Program-made: the position numbers and the translations under genes
In this document: positions 1 to 11,392 of the stretch, in pieces
Position numbering within the stretch: the first letter of the stretch is position 1
Layout: each line of letters begins with the position of its first letter
Notes under the pieces: model-generated
Databases searched by the model: none
The model's input: the letters and a program-made list of their open reading frames with translations, nothing else
What the model was told of the DNA's origin: nothing
Origin: Ipomoea triloba
Lineage: Eukaryota; Streptophyta; Magnoliopsida; Solanales; Convolvulaceae
Assembly (NCBI RefSeq): GCF_003576645.1
Contig: NC_044922.1
Coordinates: 15,673,555 to 15,737,554 of the forward strand
Direction: 5' to 3'
DNA length: 64,000 nucleotides

Positions 1-640
1 GTGCTCGACTGGGATCCGGGGGGGTGCTTAGCCGAGGGGATGCTCGACCGGCGCGACCCAAGTTTGTTATAAGCAACTCCCCCTTTTTAGGAAGGCGGTT
101 AAGTGGTTAGCTAGTATATAAGTTTAGTCATTTGTCCTGTTAAGACATCATGAAATCATGGTAATATCATTACACACCTCTTGTAATCATCCTACACTAT
201 TATCAATATAATTTGTCTCCGTGACTTAGCCCATTACTGTTTTGCTATCACATTATATGTTTTCATGTCCATTATTCTTGTTCTTTAATTATCGGGTTTA
301 TTAATTCAAACCCCTGAGTTAATTAAATCCATCACTACTAAATGCTTAACATGTAAGAACATACAAAGGTTAAAATCTTGTGTTTTTCAACTAGTTTCTG
401 GTTAAAAATAAACTTCCCGTCCATTTTTGTATTCAAAATATTCTTCATCACTATTACTAACTATCAGTTAGAAGTGTTAAAAATTCTAATAACTTCTTCG
501 GTGATAAAAAAGTTGGTTTATTAAATGTCGAACTTGTTCTCATAATTTATACCATAACTGGTAGGAAAGTGGTCGAAAGTTTGAATATTAGTAGTTGAAA
601 ATGAATATTTTAATACATGCATGCATACATACATACATAC
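1..640. other. Intergenic, no gene seen
   Basis: The first 60 bases are GC-richer than what follows and may be the end of a repeat cut by the window edge. The rest is AT-rich with stops in every frame. I recognise no coding or RNA gene here. Confidence 0.5.
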
Positions 641-641
641 A

Positions 642-644
<3 letters not shown>

Positions 645-683
<39 letters not shown>
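645..683. repeat. (AT)n microsatellite
   Basis: About 19 AT units, preceded by a short (CATA)n run at 617-640. The short reading frame across it is only the translation of the repeat. Confidence 0.95.
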
Positions 684-686
<3 letters not shown>

Positions 687-783
687 ATCATATATATGCA
701 CATATATATATATGGTTAAATTTCACTCGTCATAGATCTAGTCCAAATCAACAGTCTAGAATGAAAAAGAATTAAAAAAAACA

Positions 784-975
784 ACAGTGTCTTCGAGTGC
801 ACGATTTGCCTCGAAGAATTAAGTTTATATGTTCTTTGTCTTCGAGTGCACATTTTCCTTCTTCAAGTAACTGCATATGTTTTGACTCAGTGCATAGTTT
901 CTCCTTTTGAGTGCACATCTTTATGCCTTTGAATGCACAATTTTTGCCTTTTAGTGTATAATTTCGTGCCTTCAA
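784..975. repeat. Degenerate array of short GTGCAC-containing units
   Basis: Units of roughly 25-35 bases built around GAGTGCAC and TTTTGCCTT recur about six times with heavy divergence. The style resembles the CTTAAGGTGC arrays near 51.6 and 54.4 kb, but the core word differs. There is no coding potential beyond a frame that follows the repeat. Confidence 0.5.
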
Positions 976-983
976 CTACATAT

Positions 984-1440
984 CACTATTACAAAACATA
1001 GCTATTATGGTGGTTTTTTTACACATAGACGGCGGTTTTTGAAGTGTCGTGTAAGTGGGTGACGTGGTAAATAAATACTTTCTACAGCGGTTCTCTATAT
1101 GTTACCTATATACTGCGGTTAAAAAACTGCCGTATAATCATAAACATACACACCGAATATATAAACTTTTTAAAAAAATACATACTTTATACGACGGTTC
1201 TAAGTGAAAACTGCGGTATGAAGTTTGATTTTAATATATGTATATATGTATGTATGTATGTATTTACGGCGGTTCCTCGTGGAACCGCCGTATAATCTAT
1301 TTTAAAACAAAATATACACACATATACGACGGTTCTGAGATGGAATCGCCATAGATATATGTGTGTCTTTTTAAAAATATTTTATATGGCTCCTCGTGGG
1401 AATCGTCGTATATAGTTTGTAATGTTTTTAAATACTATAT
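984..1440. mobile_element. CACTA-type transposon end with subterminal repeats
   Basis: It opens with CACTATTACAAAA, the form of a CACTA (En/Spm) terminus. This is followed by repeated short motifs in both orientations, ACGGCGGTT and its complement AACCGCCGT, which is the subterminal pattern of this superfamily. I found no opposite terminus and no transposase, so it is a fragment or a small non-autonomous copy. Confidence 0.6.
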
Positions 1441-1766
1441 ACGAGCTAAAGACCTTGTGGTTTTGTAGGGTTTACGACCTAAACCCTAAATCTCAAAGTT
1501 GAGAAGGTTGTGTTATTTCAATGTCATTTTCCGTAACAGCTTAAGGTGAACTTTGTAGCATGATGTGTGTCAGTGTGTGTGTGGAGAGACAATTTTGCAG
1601 AGAGTAACAAATACGAGAAAACAAATATACTGAAAACACAAAAAACTCAAACTAACAATTACATAACAAAAGCGACAAAATAAATATGCTGAAAAACAAT
1701 AATAACTTTTGTTCGTAAACTAGAAAATCACAAAAACCACAAATATAATGGAAACCCACAAGAAAT

Positions 1767-2226
1767 TAGGGGTGTGCAAACTTCGGTGAAAGTTCGGTTG
1801 ACCGATTAAACCACCGTAACCGTTTTTTAATCGAAACGCTTTGATCCAGTTATTGGTTAGATGTTTTGTAAAATTTCGGTTAACGGTTAATTCGGTTCGA
1901 AACTATCAGTTAACTGAAATTTTATATATATAATGTAAAATCCTTAAAACTAAAATGAAATCTCTATGGACTATGGATGTTTGAACTTTGGATTTTGCGT
2001 TGAAGTTATGAATTTATTATTATAGGTATTATTTTAAAGATTTAAAATTTTTGGATGCCAATGACCTTGTGGTTTAGTGGCATCCGATAGTAGCATTTGA
2101 TTGCACCCCATGTTGGAGGGGGTAGCTTTGAGCCTCAGTGGAGGCGATGCTGACTCTTTGTGCTTCAGTAGTCGATTAACGGTTAAAGCTTTAAAAATGA
2201 TTCGGTTAATTGAATGCACACAACTA
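1767..2226. mobile_element. hAT-like non-autonomous element, interrupted by a SINE
   Basis: It starts TAGGGGTGTGCAAA and carries repeated CGGTTAACGGTTAA-type words at both sides, ending near GAATGCACACAACTA. This composition is typical of plant hAT non-autonomous elements. A SINE-like unit at about 2050-2170 splits it. The flanks at 1648-1680 and 2221-2252 share the phrase AACTAACAATTACA. A clean 8-bp target duplication could not be read, so the borders are approximate. Confidence 0.45.
2050..2170 (+). mobile_element. tRNA-derived SINE-like element
   Basis: It contains TGGTTTAGTGGC, which fits a pol III A box, and about 60 bases later TTTGAGCCTCAGTGG, a decayed B box region. The same layout recurs elsewhere in the window in both orientations (19.6, 19.8, 36.3, 49.6 and 61.9 kb), which supports a dispersed SINE family. 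The tail is not clear. Confidence 0.5.
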
Positions 2227-2454
2227 ACAATTACACAAAAGTGACAAAATCGCAAAAATTTTTGTTTGTATTTAAAAAAAAAAGTTATAGACTTATAGCA
2301 ATGGGGAAATAAGTAACAAAACTTACTAGCGAAGAGATGAAAGTGCATGAGCACTCACGTCAATCAAACTGGTCCATCTCTATTGATTCATTTCTCTTTT
2401 CTCAAAAAAAAAAAAAAAAAAATTCATTTCTGTATCTCCTATTTTGGTCTACTA

Positions 2455-2550
2455 ATTGGGCCATATTCTATACCAAATTTGAAAATTTGTATTATCCCCG
2501 AAAAAGCCCAAGCTCAAGCCCATTAGAATTTCATCGTTAAAGCCCATTTG
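2455..2550 (+). promoter_or_regulatory. Probable KINB3 promoter with clustered TGGGC motifs
   Basis: Four TGGGC/GCCCA motifs (about 2457, 2505, 2517 and 2541) sit within 90 bases. Such site II elements, bound by TCP factors, are common in plant housekeeping promoters. They lie upstream of a probable leader exon ending at 2752. No good TATA box is evident. Confidence 0.4.
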
Positions 2551-2619
2551 GTATATTCGGCGTAGTGGCATTTCCCGCATACGTAATGAAGAGTATATAT
2601 TATTCCTTATTTTGATTTT

Positions 2620-2752
2620 TGCTTTGCGTCTGAGAGCAAAAGGGGTTGTATTTAGTGAACATAAATTCATCGCATTTATTTATTCAGAAAACGTAAAATT
2701 ATTATTTGTCGCAATTTTGGATTCTATAGATTCTGATGGCGGAATCGTCTAG
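2620..2752 (+). other. Possible 5'-leader exon of KINB3 with a tiny upstream ORF
   Basis: The segment ends at a strong donor (AG|GTGAGA, 2751-2758) and is followed by T-rich, intron-like sequence. The partner acceptor would be TTATTCAG at 7499-7506, immediately before the exon carrying the KINB3 start. That gives a leader intron of about 4.75 kb. A small internal exon near 3154-3174 is also possible. The exon holds an ATG at 2736 that opens a very short frame (unspliced: six codons then TGA), so it would act as an upstream ORF. The exon start is a guess. This model needs transcript support. Confidence 0.35.
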
Positions 2753-5700
2753 GTGAGAAAGAAATCTGGATATCTGATCGCATTTGTTTTGTAATCTTTC
2801 CTCATTTCCGAAACTATTTTAGTATATGTATAATCCTCTCTTCTCTCCGCCTAGGTTTTGGTTTTGTTCCGTTTTTCAGGTGATGTCTGGTCCGTTTTCG
2901 CCTTTCTTTCCCCACCCCCTGTTTTCTTCCTGTTTTGGCGCATTTGTCCAAGTTCTTTACTGAATTCTTGATTGAGTTTTTGCTTCTTTGGTTTGTGTAT
3001 ATATTTTGTTTGATCCTTTTTCTTTTGATTTGTTTCCGCGGGCTTCCAGCATTATTTTTAATTTTTTTGCGGATCATTTTGGTTGTGATGCTTCTTCTTT
3101 GATTCTTTTGAAGTGTAGGGATATAAGGAGAATCTGTTGATTGGATATTGCAGAGCCGCGGATAGCTAAATTAGGTTTGCTTCCGCATCTGTAATTTAGA
3201 ATTGGTGTTTTACTTTGTTTTAGAATTGAATTTTGAGTTTTGGTTTGTTTTTAATTGAATAAAGTATATTCTTTGACTGAATCTGCTAGTTGAAATGATC
3301 TGTTTTGTCTTTTCAAGAGTTTGGAGTTTATGTTGGAGCTCATTTTATCTCTTAGTGTGTTTACCTTTTTGGGGATTTCAAGTTTCTGATTGCTTTAATA
3401 TTATTTGAAGCTAGGGATTAATGAATTGGATCTTAAAGTGTAGTAAATTTTATGATTTTACATTGCTACGAGCAGGTAGTGGGATCTTCGGATTAAACAT
3501 GCATAGATTTCTTAGGCATGATAATTGGTTTATATTAAGTTACTCAACTTGGTATGTTTGTTGGTTATTGTGAAATTAACCTTAATGAGCTCGTGTTAGA
3601 AACAACTGGAATGATTTCTAGCTTGCCACCGCTTGATGCTTTACGTGGCATAATTTGTTTTGTAACTCCTTACCATGTAAAAAGAAAAATTTAGATACCA
3701 CGTGCGCTTGATGCTTTATGTACAGGTAGCGGGATCTTCCGATTAAACATGCCTAGATTCCTTAAGCATGATAATTGGTTTATATTAAGTTACTCAACTT
3801 GGTATGTTTGTTGGTTATTGTGAAATTTAACCTTAATGAGCTCGTGTTAGAAACAACTGGAATGATTTCTAGCTTGCCACCGCTTGATGCTTTACGTGGC
3901 ATAATTTTTTTTTGTAACTCCTTACCATGTAAAAGAAAAATTTAGATACCACGTGGTACCGCTTGATGCTTTATGTGCAGGTAGTGGGATCTTCTGATTA
4001 AACATGCCTAGATTCCTTAAGCATGATAATTGGTTTATAGTAAGTTACTCAACTTGGTACATATGTTGGTTATTGTGAAATTAACCTTAATGAGCTCGTG
4101 TTAGAAACAAATGGATTGATTTCTCGCTTGCCACCGCTTGATGCTTTACGTGCCATAATTTTTTTGTAACTCCTTACCATGTAAAAGAAAAATTTAGATA
4201 CCACATACTACGAGGATGTAACTATTGGCGGTCCGACATCACTTGTCAATATAGTTTACATGTGTCCTGTGGGCATAAAAGTATCTGCTTATTGTTTTTC
4301 CATGGAAGAAAAGCGTGCACTAACATTGCTATTGCTTGTATTAGTATATAGGTTTAGGTTGGAAACTTAAGGTTTATGGATGATGACATTAGTACAGTTG
4401 ATCAGTGTGTAACTATGTGTGTTGGTTGGTGAGTCAGCATCTCTCACGGAAAAGTGACTCATTTTTTTGATTAAAGTTTTGCTAGTCTAAACATCATTCT
4501 ATGGGTGCTTACTCGCTTAGGTTAGTGTGAATTGAATGATGTTTTTAGATTTGTACATGCATTTTAGATTCTCACACAGAGATCTGTTCTTGTCAAAGAG
4601 TTTGGGCTTTGTAGGCTGCTTTCCCTCTTTCCTTTGTATTCTGCCATTGTGTATTACACTATTACTAAAATTGTTACTTCACTTAGGAAAAAAAAGTGAG
4701 AAAAATGTTTTGAGAGGTCAAACTAACATTTTCTTTTTTTTACCATCATGATTCATGCGTGCATATCAATTGTTCATGTATGGTTAATTAATGATGTCAT
4801 TGGAATCCATCTCTTGACTTGGAATAATGTCTGCTTGTGGAATTTATTTTTTGTTTAATTACAAAACAATTTGCAACTTGGGCTTGGTAATGGTGGCCAA
4901 GTGTTTGCATGTTTAATTTTAGGGCATAGCTTGAAGCTTTATAAACAACCTCTTGAAGCTGTGTGAAGCTTGTGGATTTCTTGCTTTCTCATACCTGCAT
5001 GGTGCTCAGGGCATCTAGCCTTTAGGAATGTCTAAAGATCTACTTCAGCAGAATGTTATAACTTATGAAAATGAATCCTTTTTTGTTAAAATGTATAATG
5101 AAACTAAGGTAAATCTGGTTCCTTGATGTGGAGCATATGCCCTAGCTTCTTCCTTTCACCTGAATGCTAAAAACTGTAAAATGATGTGGCGTCTTTACAA
5201 AATCGTTCCAATGAACTTGTGTGAATGTGGATTTCTAAAATAGCGTGTGCATCATATTACTTGTGCATTATTTCTTCTCACTTGTTTTTACTTATTCATT
5301 ATACAGTTTCAATACAAATTTTTTTTAAATGTCCACATTTCCATTTTGAACCACTTCAATTAATATGCACTAAATCACTAATGCATATCGTACCGAATTT
5401 TTATAAGCCAAAAGGTCTTGAGGTGGGAGTTATTGTTGCTGCAAAGTACGGGGGCACCTGTAGATTGCCTATAAAAGCATGTTTTTGTTATATCTATATA
5501 TGCATAATTATTATATTTCTATGCTGTGTTACATACAAAGATCTGAAGTATCAGATGAAGTTCTCTACATGGTTTGGATTAATACACACACAGACACACA
5601 CAGACTCTTCTACACAAAAGAAAGTCATGATAGCTACTATGGCATGGTGATGAGTTATGGATTCAAAGTAGGAGAGGTACGATTTTTACCTCTTGTTTAG

Positions 5701-7506
5701 TTATGAGATGGTGTGTTTTGGGGTACTGGGATAGGAGGGTTAACTTGCATCTGAAAAAGTGAGGTTGCTAAATAGAATAGTGACACGATTAGCCTGAAGG
5801 TGTTCTATATGTTGACTTGTTTTGCTATTAATTAGGGTGTGCATAGCCATAAAGAAATGGCAAACTCGTCAATCTCTCTGAATTTACTTATAATTGTAGT
5901 AACTGAACTTTATTTGTTATCTTGTGCATTCCAATAAAGATTCAGAGTTGGAGTTAAAAGGCAACTGTTTTTGCATATTGCGTTCTTTTGGTAAAGTTTC
6001 AATTAGTTTTTGCAGCATAGATGGAACAGTGTGGTAGGTTTAATTTCTTTCCCACTTATATCCTTTGCATTTGAGACTCTTCCACCCTTGAAGCTTTTCT
6101 TTTGGTAGAAACTGAAGTGTTATGCTGATTTACTTAGTTAGCACATGATCTGAATTCAAGAGTCATGGGGTTAGCTGAAGATGTATAGAAGCGTAGTGGC
6201 AGCTTCTCATTTGTGAGTTTTCAAGAAGAGTTTAACTTGTCTCTCTCCTCATTTATGAGAAATTTGTACATGTTTATGGAGCTTTTATTTACTAAATCAA
6301 ATGTATACTTTCAACTATTCTAGTTAGGTTTTGTTGGATCCTCAAAAATTAAAATATACTCTGTAAATGAGTTATTTTCATTCACTCCTGAAGAAATAGT
6401 AACTTGTAAGAAAGTTGAGGCTGTCAAAAAACAACCTCACCGTTGCATAATACTTCAGAATATCTGATGACAAGGTGCGGTGTTGCACTAGTTGATTATA
6501 ATTCTTATTAATGACTGAATCAATATATTTTACTTCAATTGAAATATTTTTTATTAAAAGAGTAGTTGGCTATTTGTGTTGTGTTATTCTCTATTTGTGT
6601 TTAGTATTGACTGACAAAATGGAGCAAGAGTAAGGTGGATGTAGGCTGGTATTGGTTCTTGCCTTCATGGATGTGTCTTCTTTTCATGTTCTTCTTCAAG
6701 TTGTGGCTGTGTTTGGTGCAATTGAAGAACCAATTTTGTAATTTTCGCTGAAGTCGTGATTATTTCTTCTTGGAATCAAATCATGAAGAAATTTTCCACT
6801 GAAGTCTTTTTTGGATGTTTCTTCATCATGATGTGCTTAGAGTAAACCCCTTTCACTGCTTGCTTCTGCCTCCATAAGAAGGACAAGGGACCAATTCAAT
6901 TAATTAGGTGTTTCTTTATTGGATATGGGGGTGAAATATAACTTCAGTGACATGGTGATAGACAAAATGGAATTTTTATTGGATATACAATCAGATTTTT
7001 CAATTGGGTTTGTATTTTTGTGGTAAAGGATCTCATGCTTACGGTAGGGTCTTTTCTTAGAAACACTGAGAATTATTACTCTTTTTGCAAGTGCTCTATT
7101 CGACTTGGAAAGGATTAAGATGACTTCCATTGCTGTCTGTTAACTTGATTCATTTATAAGTTGCACAGTGGTGCATTTTGAGAGGAGTAAGAGCAATAAA
7201 TAATTGGTCAAGTTAACAGAGCATGGAAAGAGTTATGAAAAGAAGATAATTTGAGGTAACAAAGTAAGAATTAAGCCTCTAGGTGGGGGTAAAAAAGAGG
7301 GAACTAGTCAACCCAGCTAACGGTTTCTGTAAAATTTTTCAAAGAAGATATCGGTTCACTTTTTGTTTCATGTATTGTGACTCTTAAAATTCATGTGGAT
7401 ATTTGGTTTCATACTTTCACCCATCTTAAATTATGCCCCTTAATTGATGAGTAGATGTTCATATGGTTACGTTCGGGATTCTTATTCATACAGTATTCTT
7501 ATTCAG
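2753..7506 (+). other. Putative KINB3 leader intron / non-coding stretch
   Basis: Between the candidate leader exon and the coding exon lie about 4.7 kb of T-rich sequence on the + strand with no credible coding frame. The T-richness of this strand fits a plant intron read left to right. The only strong internal structure is the tandem repeat at 3473-4208. If the leader model is wrong, this is upstream intergenic DNA. Confidence 0.35.
3473..4208. repeat. Threefold tandem repeat, about 250-bp period
   Basis: The phrase CAGGTAG(T/C)GGGATCTTC starts at 3473, 3723 and 3978, giving spacings of 250 and 255. Each copy continues with TTAAACATGC, TTACTCAACTTGG, GAGCTCGTGTTAGAAAC and GCCACCGCTTGATGCTTTA, then a T-run and TTTAGATACCAC. 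Copies are very similar, so the expansion is recent. There is no coding frame inside. Confidence 0.92.
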
Positions 7507-7580
7507 GTTCTTCCAATTGGAGAAGCACTGGTTACTGACAACTTACATCCTTGGCTAGTCATTGCTACACTGCGTTCAAA

Positions 7581-8023
7581 ATGAACCGCCAATATAAAGA
7601 AGATCATGTATGTTTCGAAATCTTAATTAGTTGAGTGATTGTAGTACTAAACTATTTCCTTAAACTCTTCCCTAGAATGTGTTATGTGTACAGGATGAAG
7701 TAACTGTCATGGGATTTGAAGTTCCGAGATCACCTGATTCAAGCTACAACAACGTGTACCCCGGGAATGAAGACGAGGGGCGGGAACCACCTCTATTCCC
7801 CCCTCACCTGCACCAGACCGTGCTGAACCACCCAGCAAACAGAGACCAATCTGCATCCCTCCCGTCCCCACAGAACGTGGTCCTAAACCATCTTTACATC
7901 GAGAACAGCAACCGAGAAACACCAAGAACCGTGGTGGCACTAGGTACAACGCATCGCTTCCGCTCAAAATACGTCACCGTCGTGCTTTACAAACCGGTCC
8001 CGAGAAGGGGCGGCAGCACCTGA
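7581..8023 (+). CDS. KINB3: SnRK1 regulatory subunit beta-3 (KINB3/AKINbeta3-like)
   Basis: Join 7581-7607 and 7694-8023, giving 118 residues. The short first coding exon (MNRQYKEDH) ends at GT (7608), and the acceptor is TACAG at 7689-7693. The spliced product reads on as DEVTVMGFEVPRSPDSSYNN. The second exon carries the whole ASC domain (about residue 50 to the end), with PPHL, LPSPQNVVLNHLYIEN, HRFRSKYVTVVLYKP and a basic end. The length and the absence of a carbohydrate-binding CBM48 domain match the plant-specific beta-3 form, about 114 residues in Arabidopsis, rather than the longer beta-1/2. By family knowledge the ASC domain joins the kinase alpha and gamma subunits in the SnRK1 energy-sensing complex. 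An uninterrupted reading from 7679 would give a wrong start inside the intron. The start at 7581 is chosen for the splice fit and the KINB3-like N-terminus. Confidence 0.9.
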
Positions 8024-8560
8024 AATTCATCCATTCATCACAATGTACGCATACTACATCTGTGTTGTGCTATTGAAGAGAGTAGTGGTAAAGTTCAGAG
8101 GCGTTTCGCAGCAAAAAGATATTTGTTTCAGTGCTGCCTGCTTGCTGGTAAAATGTAGGATTTGAAATAATGATATGATGGTTTAGGAGATGTTTGACCT
8201 TCTAGCTCTATATTTTGGTGGTAGCATCTTTATGTTTCAATGATGATGATGCAGTGCTACATTGAACAAGCACAGCAATGTTGCGTTGCAGTGGAACCAC
8301 TTTGTATTAGATTGATGATACCACATAACATTGATTCCATCAGTGCTAAGAAATTACTTGTATACTATATTATGCTATGGTGCTGTACATTTAAACTAGA
8401 TAGCCTTTTTTCATGTTTATTTGGGAAAATGACCTGCCCATATAGGTGAGCTTACCTATGGTGGCAATGGACTAAATTTGGTCGTTGTAGGGTGGTGGTG
8501 GTGGTTTTGAAATGTGAATATAAACAAGGCTTTGTGTACTCGTAATCAAACCCTGATATG
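8024..8560 (+). other. KINB3 3' flank / probable 3'UTR
   Basis: T-rich non-coding sequence follows the stop. The real poly(A) site cannot be fixed by eye. No second gene is visible. Confidence 0.4.
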
Positions 8561-8565
8561 ATAAA

Positions 8566-8765
8566 TACTAGGGATGAGCAACAAAAAAGTTGGCCGATCG
8601 GAAGATTTTTTTAATTTTCAATTCATAATTGTTATAGAACTAAGTTAGAAGCTTATTGAGTAATTCATGACTGATAATTGAAATAACAGAAAATTTTATT
8701 TTCAATTGATTATTGGTTATGATTATCGGTTATGAAATTAAGCTAGAAGCCTAGGTGGGTGATTA
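8566..8765. mobile_element. Degenerate hAT-like fragment
   Basis: It contains TAGGGATGAGCAACAAAAAA and ends near GATTAGGGATGAATAT, with ATTGGTTATGATTATCGGTTATG inside, comparable with the element at 1.77 kb. It is too decayed for borders or a target duplication. Confidence 0.25.
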
Positions 8766-8799
8766 GGGATGAATATTCATATCAATTAGTACTTTTATT

Positions 8800-9337
8800 C
8801 TAAGGGTATCCCATTTTAGTGTTCTCGGTGTGGTTTTAAGGAAGCATGACTATGTGGAGAGAGAGGGTGAGGAAAGATAATATTTTGCCTTCAAAGACAT
8901 TGGTTTTTGCAGGAAAAGAAAAAAAACGTACAGGAATGTGCTTGGAGTGCACTGCTGCACCTCTATAGGCACATGTTTTTCACGCACCCGTTAAAGCACT
9001 TTAGTGGTACTTGGTGTGGTTTTTGAGGAAGCACAACTGATGTGGAGGAGAGAGAGATAGTATTTTGACTTCTCCTACAAAGACCTTGATTTTTGCCGGA
9101 GAAGAAAAGAGAAATGCTTAGGAACGTGCTTGGAGCACACTGATGTGCCCCAGTGGGCGCGTGTTTCCCATGTACCCACTGGGCTGACATTTTACCGTTG
9201 CTTTCAATTTTATTTTTTTTATTTTTTTTTAAAAAATTGTCAGAATTTTTTTTCTTTTTTTTTTCTCTTCTATTTTTCTCTCTCTTACCTAACTTCTTAA
9301 AATGTGGTGTAAAATCAAACTATTAAAGATGCTCTAA
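8800..9337. mobile_element. MITE-like repeat with an internal duplication
   Basis: Two related segments of about 200 bases (about 8825-8990 and 9008-9180) share GTGTGGTTTT, AAGCA, GGAGAGAGAG, TTTGCCGG/TTTGCAGG, GTGCTTGGAG and a GCACCC/GTGCCC palindromic stretch. The right edge ends ACTATTAAAGATGCTCTAA, like the end of the related element at 63.4-63.8 kb. There is no coding potential. Confidence 0.45.
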
Positions 9338-9527
9338 ATTAAGCTACTTTTATCCCCGCAATTCCCATCACTTTCATGGTGACATGTCATGCCACTTAGC
9401 CTTTTTAGTTTCAATAATTTTTGCAATCCTTTCATTTCTGCCAACATTTTGTTGCTTTTGACAGTTTAAATTACAGCCCACCTTGCCCTTTTTATTTGAC
9501 AAGGTGAGCTTACTTTGTTTTGTTTTT

Positions 9528-9582
9528 AATAATAATAACAACAACAACAACAACAACAACAACAATAATTATTATTATTATT
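9528..9582. repeat. Trinucleotide microsatellite (AAC)n with AAT/TTA flanks
   Basis: About nine AAC units bordered by AAT and ATT runs. The leucine- and valine-rich frames on the minus strand are only translations of this repeat. Confidence 0.95.
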
Positions 9583-10133
9583 AAAAGTGAGATAAAATTG
9601 TAGCAATGTAGAATAAACAATGAGATAATTGTCAATATGATGATAAGACAATAAGGTCCATTTTTAAAAGTGATCGAGAATAATGCTGATGAGATAAATA
9701 TAAACTTAGGTTGCACTCTCCATTTCTTCATTTCTAACTTGATTCATACATACAATAGATAAAAGAAAGTTCATAAACAAGAATATAAGCGATAATTAAT
9801 ACTCTAGTCATATCATTTTATAAGGAAAAGTTGTACTTAACATGATTTTTAATTGAACAAATAAGAAGCATTTTTATTTCTAAATTTTCCCTTCTATTAC
9901 TCCATAGGCCTTTTGGTAAAAAAATTACATAGATTCTGTTCGTAGCAACGGTTTAGAGGCCGAGTCCAATATTCTGTCATCGGAATGTGACCATGACTTT
10001 TATAGAATTATAAAGAAATAAAGTTAGGTCTTGACTAATAACTATGTTTTTGACATAATGGTAAATGCTTGATCCTACAATTGGTATCAAAACAGGTGAC
10101 CAGATAATGGAGATAAAAAAATTACATTATTTT

Positions 10134-10193
10134 TTATCTATTTTTGTCAACTGCAATAACATATATCAAATTGCAGTTGACAAAAATAGATAA
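10134..10193. repeat. Perfect 23-bp inverted repeat with a 14-base loop
   Basis: The arm at 10134-10156 (containing TTTTTGTCAACTGCAA) is the exact reverse complement of 10171-10193, and the loop is 10157-10170. The size would suit a short hairpin RNA or a young palindromic insertion. It lies just left of the first conserved block copy. Confidence 0.9.
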
Positions 10194-10238
10194 GAATAGG
10201 CTTTTGAGTATTACAGAGCAGTAACCAAACAGTACGTC

Positions 10239-10545
10239 TTCCAAAGACTTTGCGATAATTAAAACTCACACTTCATCTCCAAAGGGCTTTCAATGCTTTT
10301 GAAAGGTTAAGAAACACTTATCAAATAGTTTATGTCTGTGTCTAGGTCGACAACTTGATGATGATGATGACGATGACGATGATATGTACAACATTCAACA
10401 ACATATAACTGCAATACAACATCACAGAAGACTTTTGCTAAAAATATCTAAAGTCTAATGTGAACATTCGAGTATACATGCATGTGTATGGTTTCCAAGT
10501 TTGTATTATATAGTATTAAAATGCTAATTCATTTCTATAATGTAG
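10239..10545. repeat. Conserved non-coding block, copy 1
   Basis: It shares ordered words with 21.95-22.3 kb and 27.09-27.4 kb: CCAAAGGGCTTTCAATGC, TTTTGAAAGGTTAAGAAACA, a GTCGACAACTTGATG stretch with a (GAT)n tract, then ACAACATATAACTGCAA. This copy stands about 7 kb upstream of NRT2 gene 1, and the space between is full of repeats. It has no reading frame of note. Confidence 0.85.
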
Positions 10546-10595
10546 CTTGCATATTTGAATTTCAAAGTAGCTTTTAAAAAGTTGTGTTTTATCTA

Positions 10596-10750
10596 GAGCT
10601 GTCAAAACGGGTTTAACCCTTTAAATTAATCTGTTCCGCATAGTAAAAAGAGTAGAGCAGACGGTAAGTTTTATACCCTGTCAAATTGGTAGGCTTTTTA
10701 GTTTGCCCCACCAAATGGTAGGCTTTAGCTAGGCAGGCCTCCAGAGGCAT
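10596..10750. mobile_element. Possible hAT-like end (GAGCTGTCAAAACGGG)
   Basis: The start TAGAGCTGTCAAAACGGG matches the terminus seen on the elements at 55.7 and 57.3 kb. The opposite end was not found. Confidence 0.25.
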
Positions 10751-10802
10751 CTAGTGTGTGTATGTGTGTAAATATATATATGTGTGTGTTGGGTAATGTT
10801 TC

Positions 10803-11106
10803 TATGAGAACCAACCTCAGCTCCCCATAAGTTCATGAGAATTAATTTGGTGTATTTAAAAGAAAAAAGATCTTTGGATGAGATAAATTGGGGGAATTAA
10901 AAACGTGCGGGTGTGCATATAAATCATTTTTATGTGTGCTACTAAGCATGTGTTGTGTGCAACATATATAGGAACATGCTTAATATGCACACATCATAAT
11001 GTTCCACACGTGCATTTTTAATTCCCCCGATTAATCTCATACATTGATATATTTTTTTAATACACCAAATTAGTTTTCATGGACTCATGAAGCGGTTGGT
11101 TCTCAT
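10803..11106. mobile_element. Foldback element (long inverted repeat)
   Basis: The left arm begins TATGAGAACCAACC and the right arm ends GGTTGGTTCTCATA. The arms stay complementary with gaps through AATTTGGTGTATT/AATACACCAAATT and GGGGGAATTAAAAA/TTTTTAATTCCCCC. They meet around a CACACAT-rich centre. It is flanked by AT/GT microsatellites. I assign no superfamily. Confidence 0.75.
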
Positions 11107-11142
11107 ATATATATATATATGTGTGTGTGTGTGTCCATAATC

Positions 11143-11314
11143 AGGTGAGAACCTATGAACAAATCCAAACCATTGATCTAGTGGATCTAACAGTTGAAAA
11201 TGAATAAAACTTTGTAATATTTATGAAAATGACCCGCTCATTTTTTACTTGATTTTCATCCATCAGATCTTGCAAATTAATAGTTTGGATTAATTTGTCC
11301 ACAAACTCTCACCT
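11143..11314. mobile_element. Small foldback element, 172 bp
   Basis: The left end AGGTGAGAACCTATGAACAA pairs with the right end TTGTCCACAAACTCTCACCT with a few mismatches, and AAATCCAAACCATT pairs with AATAGTTTGGATT. AT/GT microsatellites stand on both sides. Confidence 0.65.
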
Positions 11315-11337
11315 GGGGAGTGGTTCTCATATGATTA

Positions 11338-11340
<3 letters not shown>

Positions 11341-11392
<52 letters not shown>
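11341..11392. repeat. (AT)n(AC)n compound microsatellite
   Basis: About 14 AT units run directly into about 12 AC units. Confidence 0.95.

Noticed and set aside
5225..5650. 141-codon + frame in the KINB3 upstream region
   Set aside because: Cys/Ile/Phe/His-rich translation of T-rich non-coding DNA ending in a CACACA tract; no known domain.
7707..7967. 86-codon minus-strand frame over KINB3
   Set aside because: Antisense shadow of the ASC-domain exon.
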